From Gorsachius magnificus (Eukaryota > Chordata > Aves > Pelecaniformes > Ardeidae): a stretch of 64,000 nucleotides of DNA. The stretch is taken from contig CM067081.1 in the NCBI GenBank assembly GCA_034008185.1, forward strand, positions 79,752,765 through 79,816,764. The letters are read 5' to 3'. The position numbers were made by a program, and so were the translations under genes. Shown one piece after another: positions 12,946 through 24,221 of the stretch (its first letter is position 1; each line of letters begins with the position of its first letter). Below the pieces are notes generated by a model. It did not search any database and was not told the DNA's origin. It was given only the letters and a program-made list of their open reading frames with translations.

Positions 12946-15900
12946 GTGAAAACAGAAAATAGACTTCTATAAATTTTCTTAGGAATAAATTTATATGAGA
13001 GTCCCTGCTGATTATCTTTAAGAAAACAACCTGTGATATTTACTTTTGATGTTTAGGTTTAATTCAGAATTTGGGGGAGGGGGGTTTGCATTGTTTGAAC
13101 ATGCACTCATTAGTCACATTATTCTGCATCACAGACCTTCAGCAAACTTCTACTTTCCATTTCGTCAAATATATCATTCCAAGTGATGGGCTGAGAAGAG
13201 CCTTAATGAAATAGGTTTAAACTTTTCTATGTCCCCCAAGAGTCAATTTCCCACTGAAACACTGGGTATTAGAATACCCCCAAGCTATCGGGTAATATCC
13301 TTTTTTGTAGTTCTAATTGGCGTAATGTCTGCACATTTTTCTCAACTTTTCTTTCTAATAAAAACAAAAGATACAAATTCTTACTTACTTTCGTCTTTTC
13401 ACCCCAGAGTTTAACACCATTTATTAATCTTTTAACACCATATAAACACCACCTTTTTCTAGTTTCAGATTCTGGCAAAGACATGCCTTTTCTAACAGTG
13501 GGACAAAAACTATCATCATATAGTTCAGATGCTAAACTACACTCAGAATTTTGTTTTTTTTTCTTTTTTTAATATTTAGGGCTGACTGATACTGAGATTT
13601 TTGCACCATATCACTTAGAAATGGTTACTTTCTTTAACTCAGATTTTTACTCTGACAAAAGTAACCCCTTTGTTATATTGTCATTTATGCTTATCTGATG
13701 CAATTTTCAAAGTAAAACAGAAATATTTTTCAGATTTCCTAGGTATCCTATTAGCATTTCAAAAGTAAAAATAATAATAATAAATCAACTGAGACAGCTG
13801 TAAGGAAGCATAATTCACCTTTTTCTTCAACTTTTTTAAAATAAAACAAATGAATATTCAGTATTGTTTGGCAGTGCACAAAATTCCAGGGTACTGCATT
13901 TGCAGAATTTCTACTTTTCACTTTTAAGGTAAATTTGCATAGTTATTTCTTTGTTTTTACATGTTATTCTTGCTACTTAAAGGTTAAACTTGCTATAAAT
14001 TTTCAGATTATTGATTTGGAATACTTCATTAGCATTCTGTGTGTCAGAGGGTTTTTTTGCCATCCAAATTTTGAAAAATGTCTGGAGAAAGTAATTTATA
14101 AACAAATTCCTTGGGCTTGTTTTGGTTTTGGTTGGTTCAGACTTGTCTGCAAATATTTGCAGAAGTTGCTTAGAGCTTTCTTTGCATCTTTGTCTTGTAC
14201 GTCTGCTCAGTGTCAGGAAAATTGCTGTCTGAATCTTGCAGATCTGTTCATTTCACTCAGAATGATTGCATCCACTTTATGTAGGAGAGTAATGATTGTC
14301 CTCAATTTATTTTCTGTTAATAAAACCATTTTGAAGGACAGAAAGCACAAAAGACAAAACACAATTCTGAATAGGTTTATCTTTGGTTTTTGTCATCTTT
14401 GGCAGGGTGGCTATGCTTTGTTACATTATTGTGTATTGCTTGCTTGGTTCTTAACTGTATCTCTTACTGACTCCAGTGGAAAATGAGTACAGGCAAATAA
14501 ATACTATTTCTCTCACAAGTAATAAAATAAGGCTTTTCTGTTTTCAAGGACTTTTGAATATAGGTTGGAAATGACCAGTAATTTTTTTTGTGCCAACAAC
14601 ATCTTCTGTCTTCAGCATGCCATCAACTGCTGCTTCAATGAACTGAAAATTACATGGACCATTCAGCAAGTAAATAGATTCTTCAAACAAATCTTTAGCA
14701 AGTGTCTGAGTTATGTGTGCCAAATTACTATGGATGGAATTTTTTTCCAGGGCAACATGTATTCTTCCACGTTGCTGTTAACTAAGACTTCCAAATATGA
14801 TGGATCGCATTATAGCACTTCCTATTTTAGCAGCATAATTTCTATACCCACAGATTCTTCCCATTTAGGAGTTTCTTCAAGAAGAACAGAAAACACTGTA
14901 AGTGATCTATCCATTATTTTTGCAGGTGATGGTGAAGAGTTCAGGAAAATAATTCTTTGTCAGCTGCTACCATTCAGCACATAATCTTGACTTTTGAACA
15001 GAATTCAGTGGAAGCTTCTTGTACCACAGCATTTACCCTAGATAATGAGCTGAATCATGAGATTTCTGTCTTGGCTTCAGCAGCCTGAACGTGATTTCAC
15101 TATGTCTTGTATTTTCTTTCCAGCAGTGTTTCAATATGATTATTAGGTATCCACCAATGTGCAATCCTTTCTATTTTAGAGGATAGTTAACAGAGCAGTT
15201 ACTATCCTTAAGTTTTTAACATAACTGCTACTACTAGGTATTTCATTTTTTTACCTCAAATACTTACACTTTTTTTTCTGCACAGTTCTTTGTGCAAGTC
15301 TCTTCTACCAACTACTGATAAACTAACATTATGTCTTTTAATATCACTCAGTTATTCTCCACCTACACTAGGATATAATGTGCTGTCTTTTGAGTGGTAT
15401 AACAATATAACATTGTAACATACTGAGATACTTAAGTATCTAAAAATTACAAATTTTCACTGAAGGAACAATAATGTTACAGATTTTTAAACTCAAACAG
15501 CAGATTTTTATTAGCTGTTTCAGGAATGCACATACTCATAAAAGTACTACGTATATTTTCTTTACAGTAACCAAAGAGTATTCTCTGTGTGCTATATATA
15601 TTTCTACAAGAATTTAGCAGCCAAAAGCTTTTCTAATTGTTAAATTGTTGAAGAGCTGGATACATACACATGTGTGATATCTACTTTATATAAGATTAGC
15701 AGAGCACCTAAAAATTCTAAATTACTCTAAAGGTATAGGAAGTGGGAAGAAAGAATTCAATCTAGCAGTAACAACAGCTATCTAAAGAATACAATTTTCA
15801 AGTGAGTTACAGCTTTCATCTGCTACTCCGTAGAAACGTTGAAGAGCTGGCATGAGTTAGAGCGTGGGAGCTGACAATGGCTGCAGAGCACACTTGAGAT

Positions 15901-18052
15901 ACAGGAAAAGTCTGTGGGCAATTTACATCGGTACGCTACACCCAAAGGGTTATGCTCAAAGGCATCTGAAGTCAAGGAGAGACCAGCTCCCCAATTTACA
16001 GTGAAGAACAGTCTTGTTTAACTTGTTCTTCTACAGAAAGAAGAAACAAAATAATATGAACAAAGAAGGTGACAGTAGCAGCAAACCTATAAAGCTACTG
16101 TTATAGATTAAATGCAGTAAAAATGACGTCCAGGCAATAACACAGCAATAGCTTCTATTCACTTCAAGAACTGCTTATCAGAAAACACCATTTAGCCATC
16201 GGTGATTAAGAACAGTGCTATTATAACAGAAATGACATCCATATCCAGTGTGTCACTTCACCTTGGAAATATTAATATATCTTACTGAGAGACTGTTATT
16301 TAATCTCACAGCTGCTACTTGTCTGTTGGAGCTGTACGAGTATGAGAGGATACATAGATGGGTGAAGGATAGTAAACAGAAGAGGATTCTGTTAGGGAGA
16401 TCAAACTCTGAACAATTATGTTAATAGCAGATTTGCTTGAACTAATTGAAACCTATTTTAATTTAAGGTTATATATACAACTTTGTTTTTCTTAATGTGT
16501 ATTAAGGGGTATTCTGAGAGCTGAATAGGTGAAATTATTGGACAATTTAGAGAGCTGGAGAATTGCAGGAAAAAATGGATGCTAAATAAAGTAGCTGTGA
16601 AGCATTGGGAAAGGATCTTGAAGAGCGCTGCAGTCCTAGGGCTTGCCTGCTGTTTTAGAATGGACCTGATAAACTTTACTGTGGGGGAGCCCTAAAAATT
16701 TTAATACTAACTTTACTGAGGAAGAGACATATCGTTATCTTCATATAAAAAGAGAGTTTACTATCCAGATGCTTTGCAGAACAAAGGTATCATTAATTAC
16801 TGAGAGATTAATTTGATCCTTGTAGTTAACCCTCTGACAAAATGAGATTTTGTATCAGCTGACAGAAACTGTGAGACAGCTCTCTTTTTAATACTGAGCC
16901 TTATACAGTTCATCAGCTTTACAGATTAGAAGTGTGACAGCTCTTTATGTCTCCTAGTATATTATACTGGCTGCTCCACAGCCACAGACACTGACAGATA
17001 TGCTTTAGTTTTAATAATGCTTAGAAAATTGGCGGTTAAAGTCTGTGCTGCTGTTCCTCCAGCACGCCATGAAGTTCCAGATCTTCACTGAAACATCGCT
17101 GCAGTGCAGGAGTTGAACATTGCATAATAACAGACTTCGCTCTTCCAGAGCTCAGTGTTTTGTACGGTATAATCACGACATTATGTAGCAACATAGCTGA
17201 TAAACTAGCATGAGTGCTTCAAAACACTGGCAATGTGATTCAGACATGATGTGATGTCATACATGTCCTGTCACCAACCCCATGCATGATTTTGCAGCAT
17301 GCTGTATGCTCTGAATAGAAGTAAACCTGAACAATTCTTTATTCTGTGGGGAAAAAATTAATGGTACAACTTTCTTATTTCTTTATTTTCCCCATGTCTT
17401 ACCTATATGAGCTACTTGTACTGACTTGCATTAATTCAGAATCCCCAACTTTATATTGCTATCAGTGAGCCCGTGAAATGGCCTGGTGCTACGGTGCTCA
17501 ACACCAAAGAAAGTTGGCTGAAAATTTCTTTTCAATGTCATTCAGCACAAGTATACCATCAAAGATAGATGTGTGGTAAGAAAGCCTGACCGCAAAGTTC
17601 TCATGTGCATGGCCTTACTGGAATTTCTTTTAGCTGACATTTTAATAGCTACATAAATTTTTTCTGCTCTTCTTCTATCAAGATGTTATAGTGCCCTGAA
17701 TCAATTTCTCAGATGGGGCAAATGTTACATGGTCTACAAAGGCACACAGTGCACTGATTAATAAAACCCTTCGGCTTTTTCTGTTCTTCATTGTCCATCT
17801 TGCCAATTAAACACTTTTAAAGAGCCTGAAGGAATGCTTAGTGTAGAATTACATACCTTCCCAGAATGTAAATTCTAAATCTCAGTAAATGAGAAGCGTA
17901 TTTCTGCTCTGGGAAATGCTTTGTGCGTAAGTTCAAAGAAATTTATAGGAGAGTGTTAGATTTTGTTTATTTTAGTTGTGAGAAAACAACAAAGAATTCA
18001 AGTATCAAAACAACCTTTCAAAGTGTTGTTGGAAAAGTAGATGAAGGAATGC
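12946..18052. other. AT-rich DNA without recognised genes
   Basis: Apart from the long open frame listed at 13935-14984, I see nothing assignable: no splice-framed exon with a known domain, no RNA gene and no transposon ends. Small A/T-rich low-complexity tracts occur, such as AAT repeats near 13784. It is inferred to be part of the last STS intron. Confidence 0.45.
13935..14984 (+). other. Long nearly stop-free frame, unknown
   Basis: One + strand frame is open from 13935 to a TGA at 14484-14486, is crossed by two adjacent TAA codons near 14520, and is then open again to 14984. In about 350 codons there are only three stops before the terminal one, far fewer than AT-rich DNA should give. 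The first part begins without ATG; its first in-frame Met comes late (about residue 112). The predicted peptide is rich in Phe, Cys and Leu and matches no family I recognise. It may be chance, a decayed gene or transposon, or a transcript exon. Confidence 0.25.
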
Positions 18053-18210
18053 TCCCTTCCCTTCCCTTCCCTTCCCTTCCCTTCCCTTCCCTTCCCTTCC
18101 CTTCCCTTCCCTTCCCTTCCCTTCCCTTCCCTTCCCTTCCCTTCCCTTCCCTTCCCTTCCCTTCCCTTCCCTTCCCTTCCCTTCCCTTCCCTTCCCTTCC
18201 CTCCCTCCCC
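18053..18210. repeat. (CTTCC)n pentanucleotide microsatellite
   Basis: The array has 29 uninterrupted copies of CTTCC at 18056-18200, flanked by imperfect copies (ending CTCCCTCCCC). All frames through it are open because the unit has no stop on either strand, so proline/serine-rich or glycine/lysine/glutamate-rich frames here are artefacts. The strand is pure pyrimidine, which can form triplex (H-) DNA. Confidence 0.98.
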
Positions 18211-19880
18211 AACAAAACTGTGCCATTGCTGCTTTCACAGCAAGAACCTTTTAAAGCCTCCCATGTCCTATTGTCTATGCCAGCAAGTCACTCTCAGCCT
18301 TTAAAACTCCTTCCCCTTTGCTGACTTCCAAGCAGTATCCAGAGGGTTCTCCCAGTCTAATGTGTATAATAACCATCACCCCTCTGACCCTGATTTATGT
18401 GCAGACTAAGTGAACTGGAAGTCTCCAGGCTCTGTCATTGAATTGGTTCCTAAAGGTAAAACCTCTTATAATGTGAAAAATGCTGTGGGATAGAAGAAGC
18501 TGGAAAGAATCTTAAGGTCACCTACTATCCTTTAAATTCATGCTATAGACTAGAACTACAGCCTGTGACTCTTCAGTCTGCCGAAACATTTATTTCTTTA
18601 AACCTGTTTTTATCTTTAAAAACTGAGTGTGATGTAGTTACATCATGGCAAGTACTGGTTCATCTCTGCCCTTCCCACATTTTCTAGTGCTTTCCATTCT
18701 GTTGAATTGATTAATGAATATTAACCACTGCAGGAAACATAAATCTGACAATCTGTTAGGAGATTAACAAGCTTTCTGTGAAGTTAACAAAATTCAACAA
18801 AGTACCAAAAAGAGTTTTTCGCCCAGTATTTAAAAAATTAGGTGATGCAAAAAATGTTTTTCACAATAAGGTGCTGAGGAATGTAAATTACTAATGAATA
18901 TGTATTTCTGATGTCTGTATACACTCAGGTGGGTAGTTAGACCTTCATAGACCTCAACTGTTTAGTATCCTACTTTTATTATGAATAAAGTACAGAATTT
19001 GACACTAATAAATTAGTCACTGGTCCATTTCTGGAGAACTGTATGCTTCCCTGGCTGTGGGATGATGATGTGCTTCCATGGAAGTGCCTGTCTGTTACTG
19101 CCTTCCCTGTCTGTTCTGTGATATTTGAGGAAAATAGTAGCCATTTTTTGTTTACTCTGTTCTTGTTAAGTATTCACAGATTCTCCAGTGTACCTTCTGT
19201 TCAAGAGTTCTTCTTGAAGGAACCAACTGATTTCTGCTTATTCTTAATCCAGGAAATACTTAGGTTTGTTAAACAGTGAAAATAATCACTGAAGTTACAC
19301 TATTGCAAGCAGTTCAGTTTCTGTACACAGCAAATTAAGCTGAGAGAGAATGACCAATGTATAAACGAAGACCTTTGGTTCCCATTTTGCAAGCAGAATG
19401 TCACCTAAAAGTTGCACTACTGTAACAGTTGTTTACTTTGGAAAAAACATCTAGAGGCCTAAGACAGAAATTTAGTATCCATTATGCCTTTTCAAGTAAT
19501 CACATTTAATAAAATGAGAAACTCAGTCTCTGAATGTTTGCAGTGAAAGCATGCAGCAGGGGGCAATGGGCTAACACAACAAAGAGTGAAAGAGAGAAAA
19601 AGGTAAAAAAGAAATTATTTTGATTAGCAAAATGAGAAGCAGACATGGTCCAGCAGTGTCTGGATACGGTCAAGGGGCAAAGGTACATTTCAATAAGTCT
19701 TCAAGAAGATGGTGCAATGGCTTAGTAAATATTTATGCAAATCTTAGCACTGTTAATGTCAAATTTGTTTTACTCTTTCAGTATATTGGAGTTCCTGTAC
19801 AGAGCGAAGTTGCATCAAAAGACTGATTTCCTGTGGTGTAAATTAGTGTTTCATAAGACTAGGGGACTTTAAGTTTGTCA
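18211..19880. other. AT-rich DNA, nothing recognised
   Basis: No exon or repeat family was identified between the microsatellite and the STS exon. A short stretch near 18490-18530 faintly resembles a degraded CR1 3' UTR but is too weak to call. Confidence 0.4.
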
Positions 19881-19916
19881 CTTTATCACCAGATGTTTTG
19901 TGTCTGTAAATTGCAG
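19881..19916 (+). promoter_or_regulatory. STS: Splice acceptor of the last STS exon
   Basis: The sequence ends in TTGCAG at 19911-19916 after a T-rich stretch containing TGTTTTGTGTCTG. Cutting after 19916 starts the exon with GT, which supplies bases 2 and 3 of a split codon. With a G from the preceding exon this would be Gly. The downstream frame then matches STS without a gap. Confidence 0.85.
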
Positions 19917-20299
19917 GTGAATCTGTCTGGAAGGTCTTCTTCTTCACTCCAAACTTCAGTCCTGAAGACTCCAATGGTTGCTACGATTCTCATGTTTGCT
20001 TCTGCCATGGAGGATTTATCACATGGCATGATCCCCCACTGCTCTTTGATCTTTCCAGAGATCCTGAAGAGAAAGTCCCACTGACCCCAGAAACAGAGAG
20101 CCGTTTCTACGAAATCCTCAGGATCATACAGCTAGCAGTAGACAATCACACCAGATCGCTGCATGCTGTCCCTGACCAGCTGTCATGGGACAACCTTCTC
20201 TGGAAGCCGTGGCTCCAGCCGTGCTGCTCATCTCTCTTTCAGTCTTGCTACTGTGACTATGACTCAGAAGGGACCCTGTCAGAGATGCACTTGGGATAA
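19917..20299 (+). CDS. STS: Steroid sulfatase, C-terminal coding exon
   Basis: This is the last coding exon of steroid sulfatase, the ER-membrane enzyme that hydrolyses steroid sulfates such as estrone sulfate and DHEA sulfate. After the split first codon there are 126 codons and then TAA at 20297-20299. Exon residues 4-12 (WKVFFFTPN), the Cys cluster C21/C27/C29, and the [13 protein letters not shown] block at 37-49 are hallmarks of the STS/arylsulfatase C-terminal subdomain. RFYEIL (62-67), VPDQLSW (84-90), [11 protein letters not shown] (93-103) and a CxC pair (C110, C112) then follow in the order known for STS. This match is from memory of the family. It fits STS better than the ARSD/ARSL/ARSH paralogues, mainly because of the FFFTPNF and SNGC segments. 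The formylglycine cysteine and metal ligands lie in earlier exons outside the window. There is an N-glycosylation sequon, NHT, at residues 76-78. No frameshift or internal stop is present. The tail after the CxC pair differs from mammals. Confidence 0.9.
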
Positions 20300-20860
20300 A
20301 CAAGCTGCAATTCCCTTTCAGAAGCTGGAACAAGAGAATGTGGGTACCTGACTTGAACCACTGCAGTACTAGCTTTCAGAAGGTTTTGTTATGTAGGGGG
20401 ACCTGTCTTTAAACACATCATTGCAGTAGAAAGGAATTTCAGTCAAGAAAATGTGCCAAGAAAAGGAGGGCAAGACACACCTTTCCTGTCTTTATAATAC
20501 AAGAATCAGTATGAAGCACATGTTGTCGTCCTCACTTTCAAATAGGTAGGCTGTAGGCATTTTCTAGATGACATAATTTTCTAGATCTTAAGCCTCAGCT
20601 TCTTTCTTACGCAGCAAGGAATTTACCTACAGTTTCTGTCAATTGCAACCAGTAAATGCACACTTCCCTGTCCTTTTTGCTAAGTATTATCCACCATTAG
20701 TAGGACATAGCACCAAGTAATTAAAAACAGAAAGATAATAGTGGGGGGGTCCACCTGTGACTATAATTTGATAACTGATAGGTAGGTAAAGAACAGGCCT
20801 GTAACCGCATCTCAATCAATGATCATCTCAATAAACAGATTGCCAACAATCTAACATTGC
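20300..20860 (+). other. STS: Probable STS 3' UTR
   Basis: Non-coding sequence directly after the STS stop codon, with the first canonical AATAAA at 20830-20835. The end is estimated at 15-25 bases after that signal. Longer 3' UTRs using later signals cannot be excluded. Confidence 0.45.
20830..20835 (+). terminator. STS: Candidate STS polyadenylation signal AATAAA
   Basis: This is the first AATAAA downstream of the STS stop codon, about 530 bases after it. Use of this signal is inferred from position only. Confidence 0.4.
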
Positions 20861-23655
20861 ACATGCCATAAAAATGTAGAGAGCTATGTAGTGGAAGACC
20901 TTGCATCCATATTAAAATGGTTCTCCCTAGATGCCTATTGCATGGCAACAACCTTTGTTTCAAAAGGAAACCACTTCAAGTGCACCAATATTGTGCTTGA
21001 GTGTGTACCATAAGCCTTCATATACATATATATATATACACACACACATATATATATGCAAGCCAAATTCATAACCCTGCAAACCCCAGAAATCCTTCAG
21101 TCCCTGATACAGACACAGCCTTATGGTCATAGCCAAGTTTTTAAAATGAAACATTTGGTCCATACTTGATATGTGTTCCAAATCCGCGATACTACAAAGA
21201 TATCTTTCACTATCTACCATACCTATTCTTCCACTGAACAATGCAGAGTGCATCACAAACAAACAAAATTTGGTCTTCCTTTAAATATCTTTGCTATTGT
21301 TTAAGCTGTCCAAATATATCTACCATTTTCTGAGACAAAAATTGGGCTTGAGTTCTTAAAGCCAAATATTACAGTTTCCGAGTTTTTAGCAAGGCCTTGG
21401 GAAATCTACAGTCCTTCAGGGCTAATTTCTGTATCCATTTTTATCTGTATCTTATTCAGTCACATTTTCTTTCCACTCTACAGGCAGGCAAACTATTTTC
21501 TTTGGCAGATTGTACCAGAGGAGAGCATATCAGCAAAATACTAAAATGATTTGATGCCTGATAATAGAAGGTGACTTGCTCCTTATCAGAAAACACTAGT
21601 TAATTCCAACATTATAATGTATTAAAATCTGTTTGGTGGTATTAGCAAATCGCTAATGCAAAAGTGATCTGTGATGATAGTAATGCAATAGCTTCAGTCA
21701 GCCAACATTAAGGTTGTGACCTGGTTCTTGGGAGCTATTGAAACCTGTCCTATAAAAATATATTGTGATATATGGTATATTTCTCTGTCTGTAAAACTTA
21801 GGCTTTATTTGATATTTCTGCTGCAGCTTCATTCAAAATTTCATTCTCAGCAATATCCAGATGCCTGTCCTGGGAAATGTTGTACTCCTTCCTTGAAGTC
21901 CTATTTTTGATGTTTCACCTTGTGTTCATGATTGTGTACCTTAAGTATGTGCTCTGCAAGCTCTCTGTAGGTAGCGAAGTCCTGTGTATGCTGATAAAGT
22001 TAGTCTGTTCAGTTATTTCCCTGATAACCACCCAGGACTATTTATATCGTACCTGGAAAGCTGTCAGATGGCCATTCATGTGGCATAATTCCCTCTTTGC
22101 TTTATTTAATCACTGAATGTATTAGATGCATAAACTTAAGAAGAAAGATGCCTGCAGTTTGAATACAAGTACTCTTCTGCAGAGATCAGTGGCTGCCTCT
22201 CGACATCTCGGCAGGATCCACACATCCCAGATTTTTGGTCCTCACCATGTGGCCCAAGAATACCCTGGTGCCTTGTGTGCCTCCCCCTGCAGCAGGTGGG
22301 CAGCCTGGGCTGCGGCCAGGGTGCCAGCTGCCCGGGGACTGAGCACCGCAGCATGGGGGGATGCTCTCTCCAGCTCCTGAAGCTCTGCTGCAACCCACAC
22401 AAAACTTTTCAAGCTATACTCCTGCTGAAGCACATGGGAGAAAATACGTTATGCGTTAGGTATATAGCAGTAACTCAGATAAGGTGTTTTGTGTCATTGG
22501 ATCTGTTTTATTCCCACAGTTGCTGGGCTGTGACCTTAACAGGGATCTCAATTTGTATTCTCAAGGACATCCACATCTACTTCTTTTCATCAGAAAGATG
22601 CTATGTTGCTATTATTTCCTTTCTTTCTGCAGGTGCAAGAATTGCTTGTTCTGTTAGGCACAGCAGCTGCTCTGTGCTGCATGACTGAGGTATCAAAAAT
22701 GGTAATTTTTCTACTGCTCTGATTTCTTCTTGCCTGAATACAGCCTTTCTTTTATACCCTCCTTGGCTTTTGGTGCCACCTCTTTAATCTCCTTTCTTAA
22801 AACATCCACACCCCTCAAATACTTTTCCACCTACTTCTTTGCCACTCAGTCCTCCTGTTTGTTTTTCATACTGATTGCAATGGCTATTTTTTCCCGAATC
22901 ATTCAGAAAATGAAAAGGGGTCTTTGTCAAAAGACTTGACTTTTAGGGCCCCTTGACTCTGCTAACCTCCTACTTATTTAAGGTTTAGCAAGAATTAAAT
23001 TTTCATTATGAAATCTAAGAAATTAAAACTCACCCAAGACACCTTGAATAATAAATGTTATTTCTTGTTTGTGGCGCAAGCTTCATATTTTCCAAAATAT
23101 AAGTTAGTACAACATTTAATATTTTGACTTAAGCAGTAAAATCTGAAATCCATTTTTACAATTGTTCCTTCAAGAAAGATTCTATTAAGAACAGGGCAGT
23201 ATTTTTCATAGTCTATGTTAGTGCCATTTCATTTAACACCTAAAATAAACCATCCCTGTATTGCAAATTTATTATAACTTTCAATACTGTACCTTTGCTC
23301 TGGAGATGGCATGTCAGATCATGGTAATTAAAGTACTCTTGTTTATCTGCAAAATAAAAAAAAGAAGCACCATATACCATTTTTGTAATGGTATTGCCTG
23401 ATGTAACAAAGAAAAGTTTTGTTTTTCACAACAGGTTATTGATGGGTTATACATGATTCACAATTTATTAACAAGAAAGGCTCAAGGAGAATGTGCTGCT
23501 CTGGTACTTTAAGGCTGACTTTCAATCTATCATTTAACAAGCATCGGTATTACAACATGGTGCCTGTTTGTACAGTATGTCAGTTTAAACTGGGAGTTAA
23601 GCTTCAGAGGAAAGTGTATTCCTCTACAGTATTATTTAACAGTATCACATCCTAG
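20861..23655. other. Intergenic DNA with a small GC-rich patch
   Basis: No gene is recognised. A GC-rich patch at about 22190-22400 carries overlapping open frames on both strands, as GC-rich sequence does, but shows no domain and no convincing splice frame. The rest is AT-rich and featureless apart from the dinucleotide repeat near 21.0 kb. Confidence 0.45.
21020..21058. repeat. Compound (TA)n(CA)n(TA)n microsatellite
   Basis: TATATATATA, then ACACACACA, then TATATATAT in about 39 bases. A plain compound dinucleotide repeat. Confidence 0.9.
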
Positions 23656-23659
23656 TTTG

Positions 23660-23805
23660 TCACAGAATCCCTGTATGGCCCGAAGCAAATCATTTAACTC
23701 TCTTTCTCAGTTTCTCCCCTGTGCCCAAAGAAGGATAACAGTATTTCTCTAACTGTTGGGAATACTGAAAGAACAAAAAATGCTGAAAGTGGTAAGCTTG
23801 TAAAG
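23660..23805 (+). mobile_element. Candidate ancient MIR-like SINE remnant
   Basis: The order of short blocks matches the MIR consensus (known family, recalled from memory): CTGTATGGCCCGAAGCAAATCA for the usual CTGTGTGACCTTGGGCAAGTCA, then TTTAACTCTCT, then TCAGTTTCTCC, then a purine-rich GATAACAGTATTT segment. Divergence is high, as expected for an insertion predating the bird-mammal split. The tRNA-derived head is not recognisable. It could also be the similar 3' part of an L2 element. Confidence 0.45.
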
Positions 23806-24190
23806 GTGCACTTCATAGTCAATAAGGCACCTTCTCTATAGAAGATACAGTTTAAGAGCAGGGAAACTAGGATATATAAGATCCCCCTATACTAGGAGGT
23901 ATAAGATGCCCTTATCTTCAGGTTTGCAGCGGGGTTCTGTGTTTACTGTTTAGCACATGTGGGACTGGGGCCTAGAGGACAGAGAACAGATGGCTAAAAA
24001 AGATGCACACTGGAGATTCAGAGAAATATATTAATCACATTTTTCTAATTATATTTAGTCTCTCTTTTAGTAGACATAGGAGACTATATGGCATTATTTA
24101 AATAGTATTCCCCCCATCAGGGACTGCATGTCACAGGTTCCTGGCTCTTAAAAATTGAGATGTCCTGACTTGCCTCAAATTACTGTGTCA

Positions 24191-24221
24191 GAAAAGAAAA
24201 AAAAAAAAAAAAAAGAAAAAG
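24191..24221. repeat. A-rich tract
   Basis: About 19 consecutive A followed by GAAAAAGG. No retroposed body is recognisable upstream of it. Confidence 0.85.

Noticed and set aside
18005..18324. Long open frames on both strands through the pentanucleotide array, giving proline/serine-rich or glycine/lysine/glutamate-rich peptides
   Set aside because: The CTTCC unit has no stop codon in any frame, so these frames are a product of the repeat and not genes.
18485..18535. Weak resemblance to a degraded CR1 3' UTR
   Set aside because: Only scattered short matches and no octamer tail; not enough to call.
20124..20351. Other-frame and antisense open frames overlapping the STS exon
   Set aside because: The sulfatase frame explains this sequence fully; the others are shadows.
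22126..22433. Overlapping open frames on both strands in a GC-rich patch
   Set aside because: Several frames are open at once, as expected from low stop frequency in GC-rich DNA, and none shows a domain.
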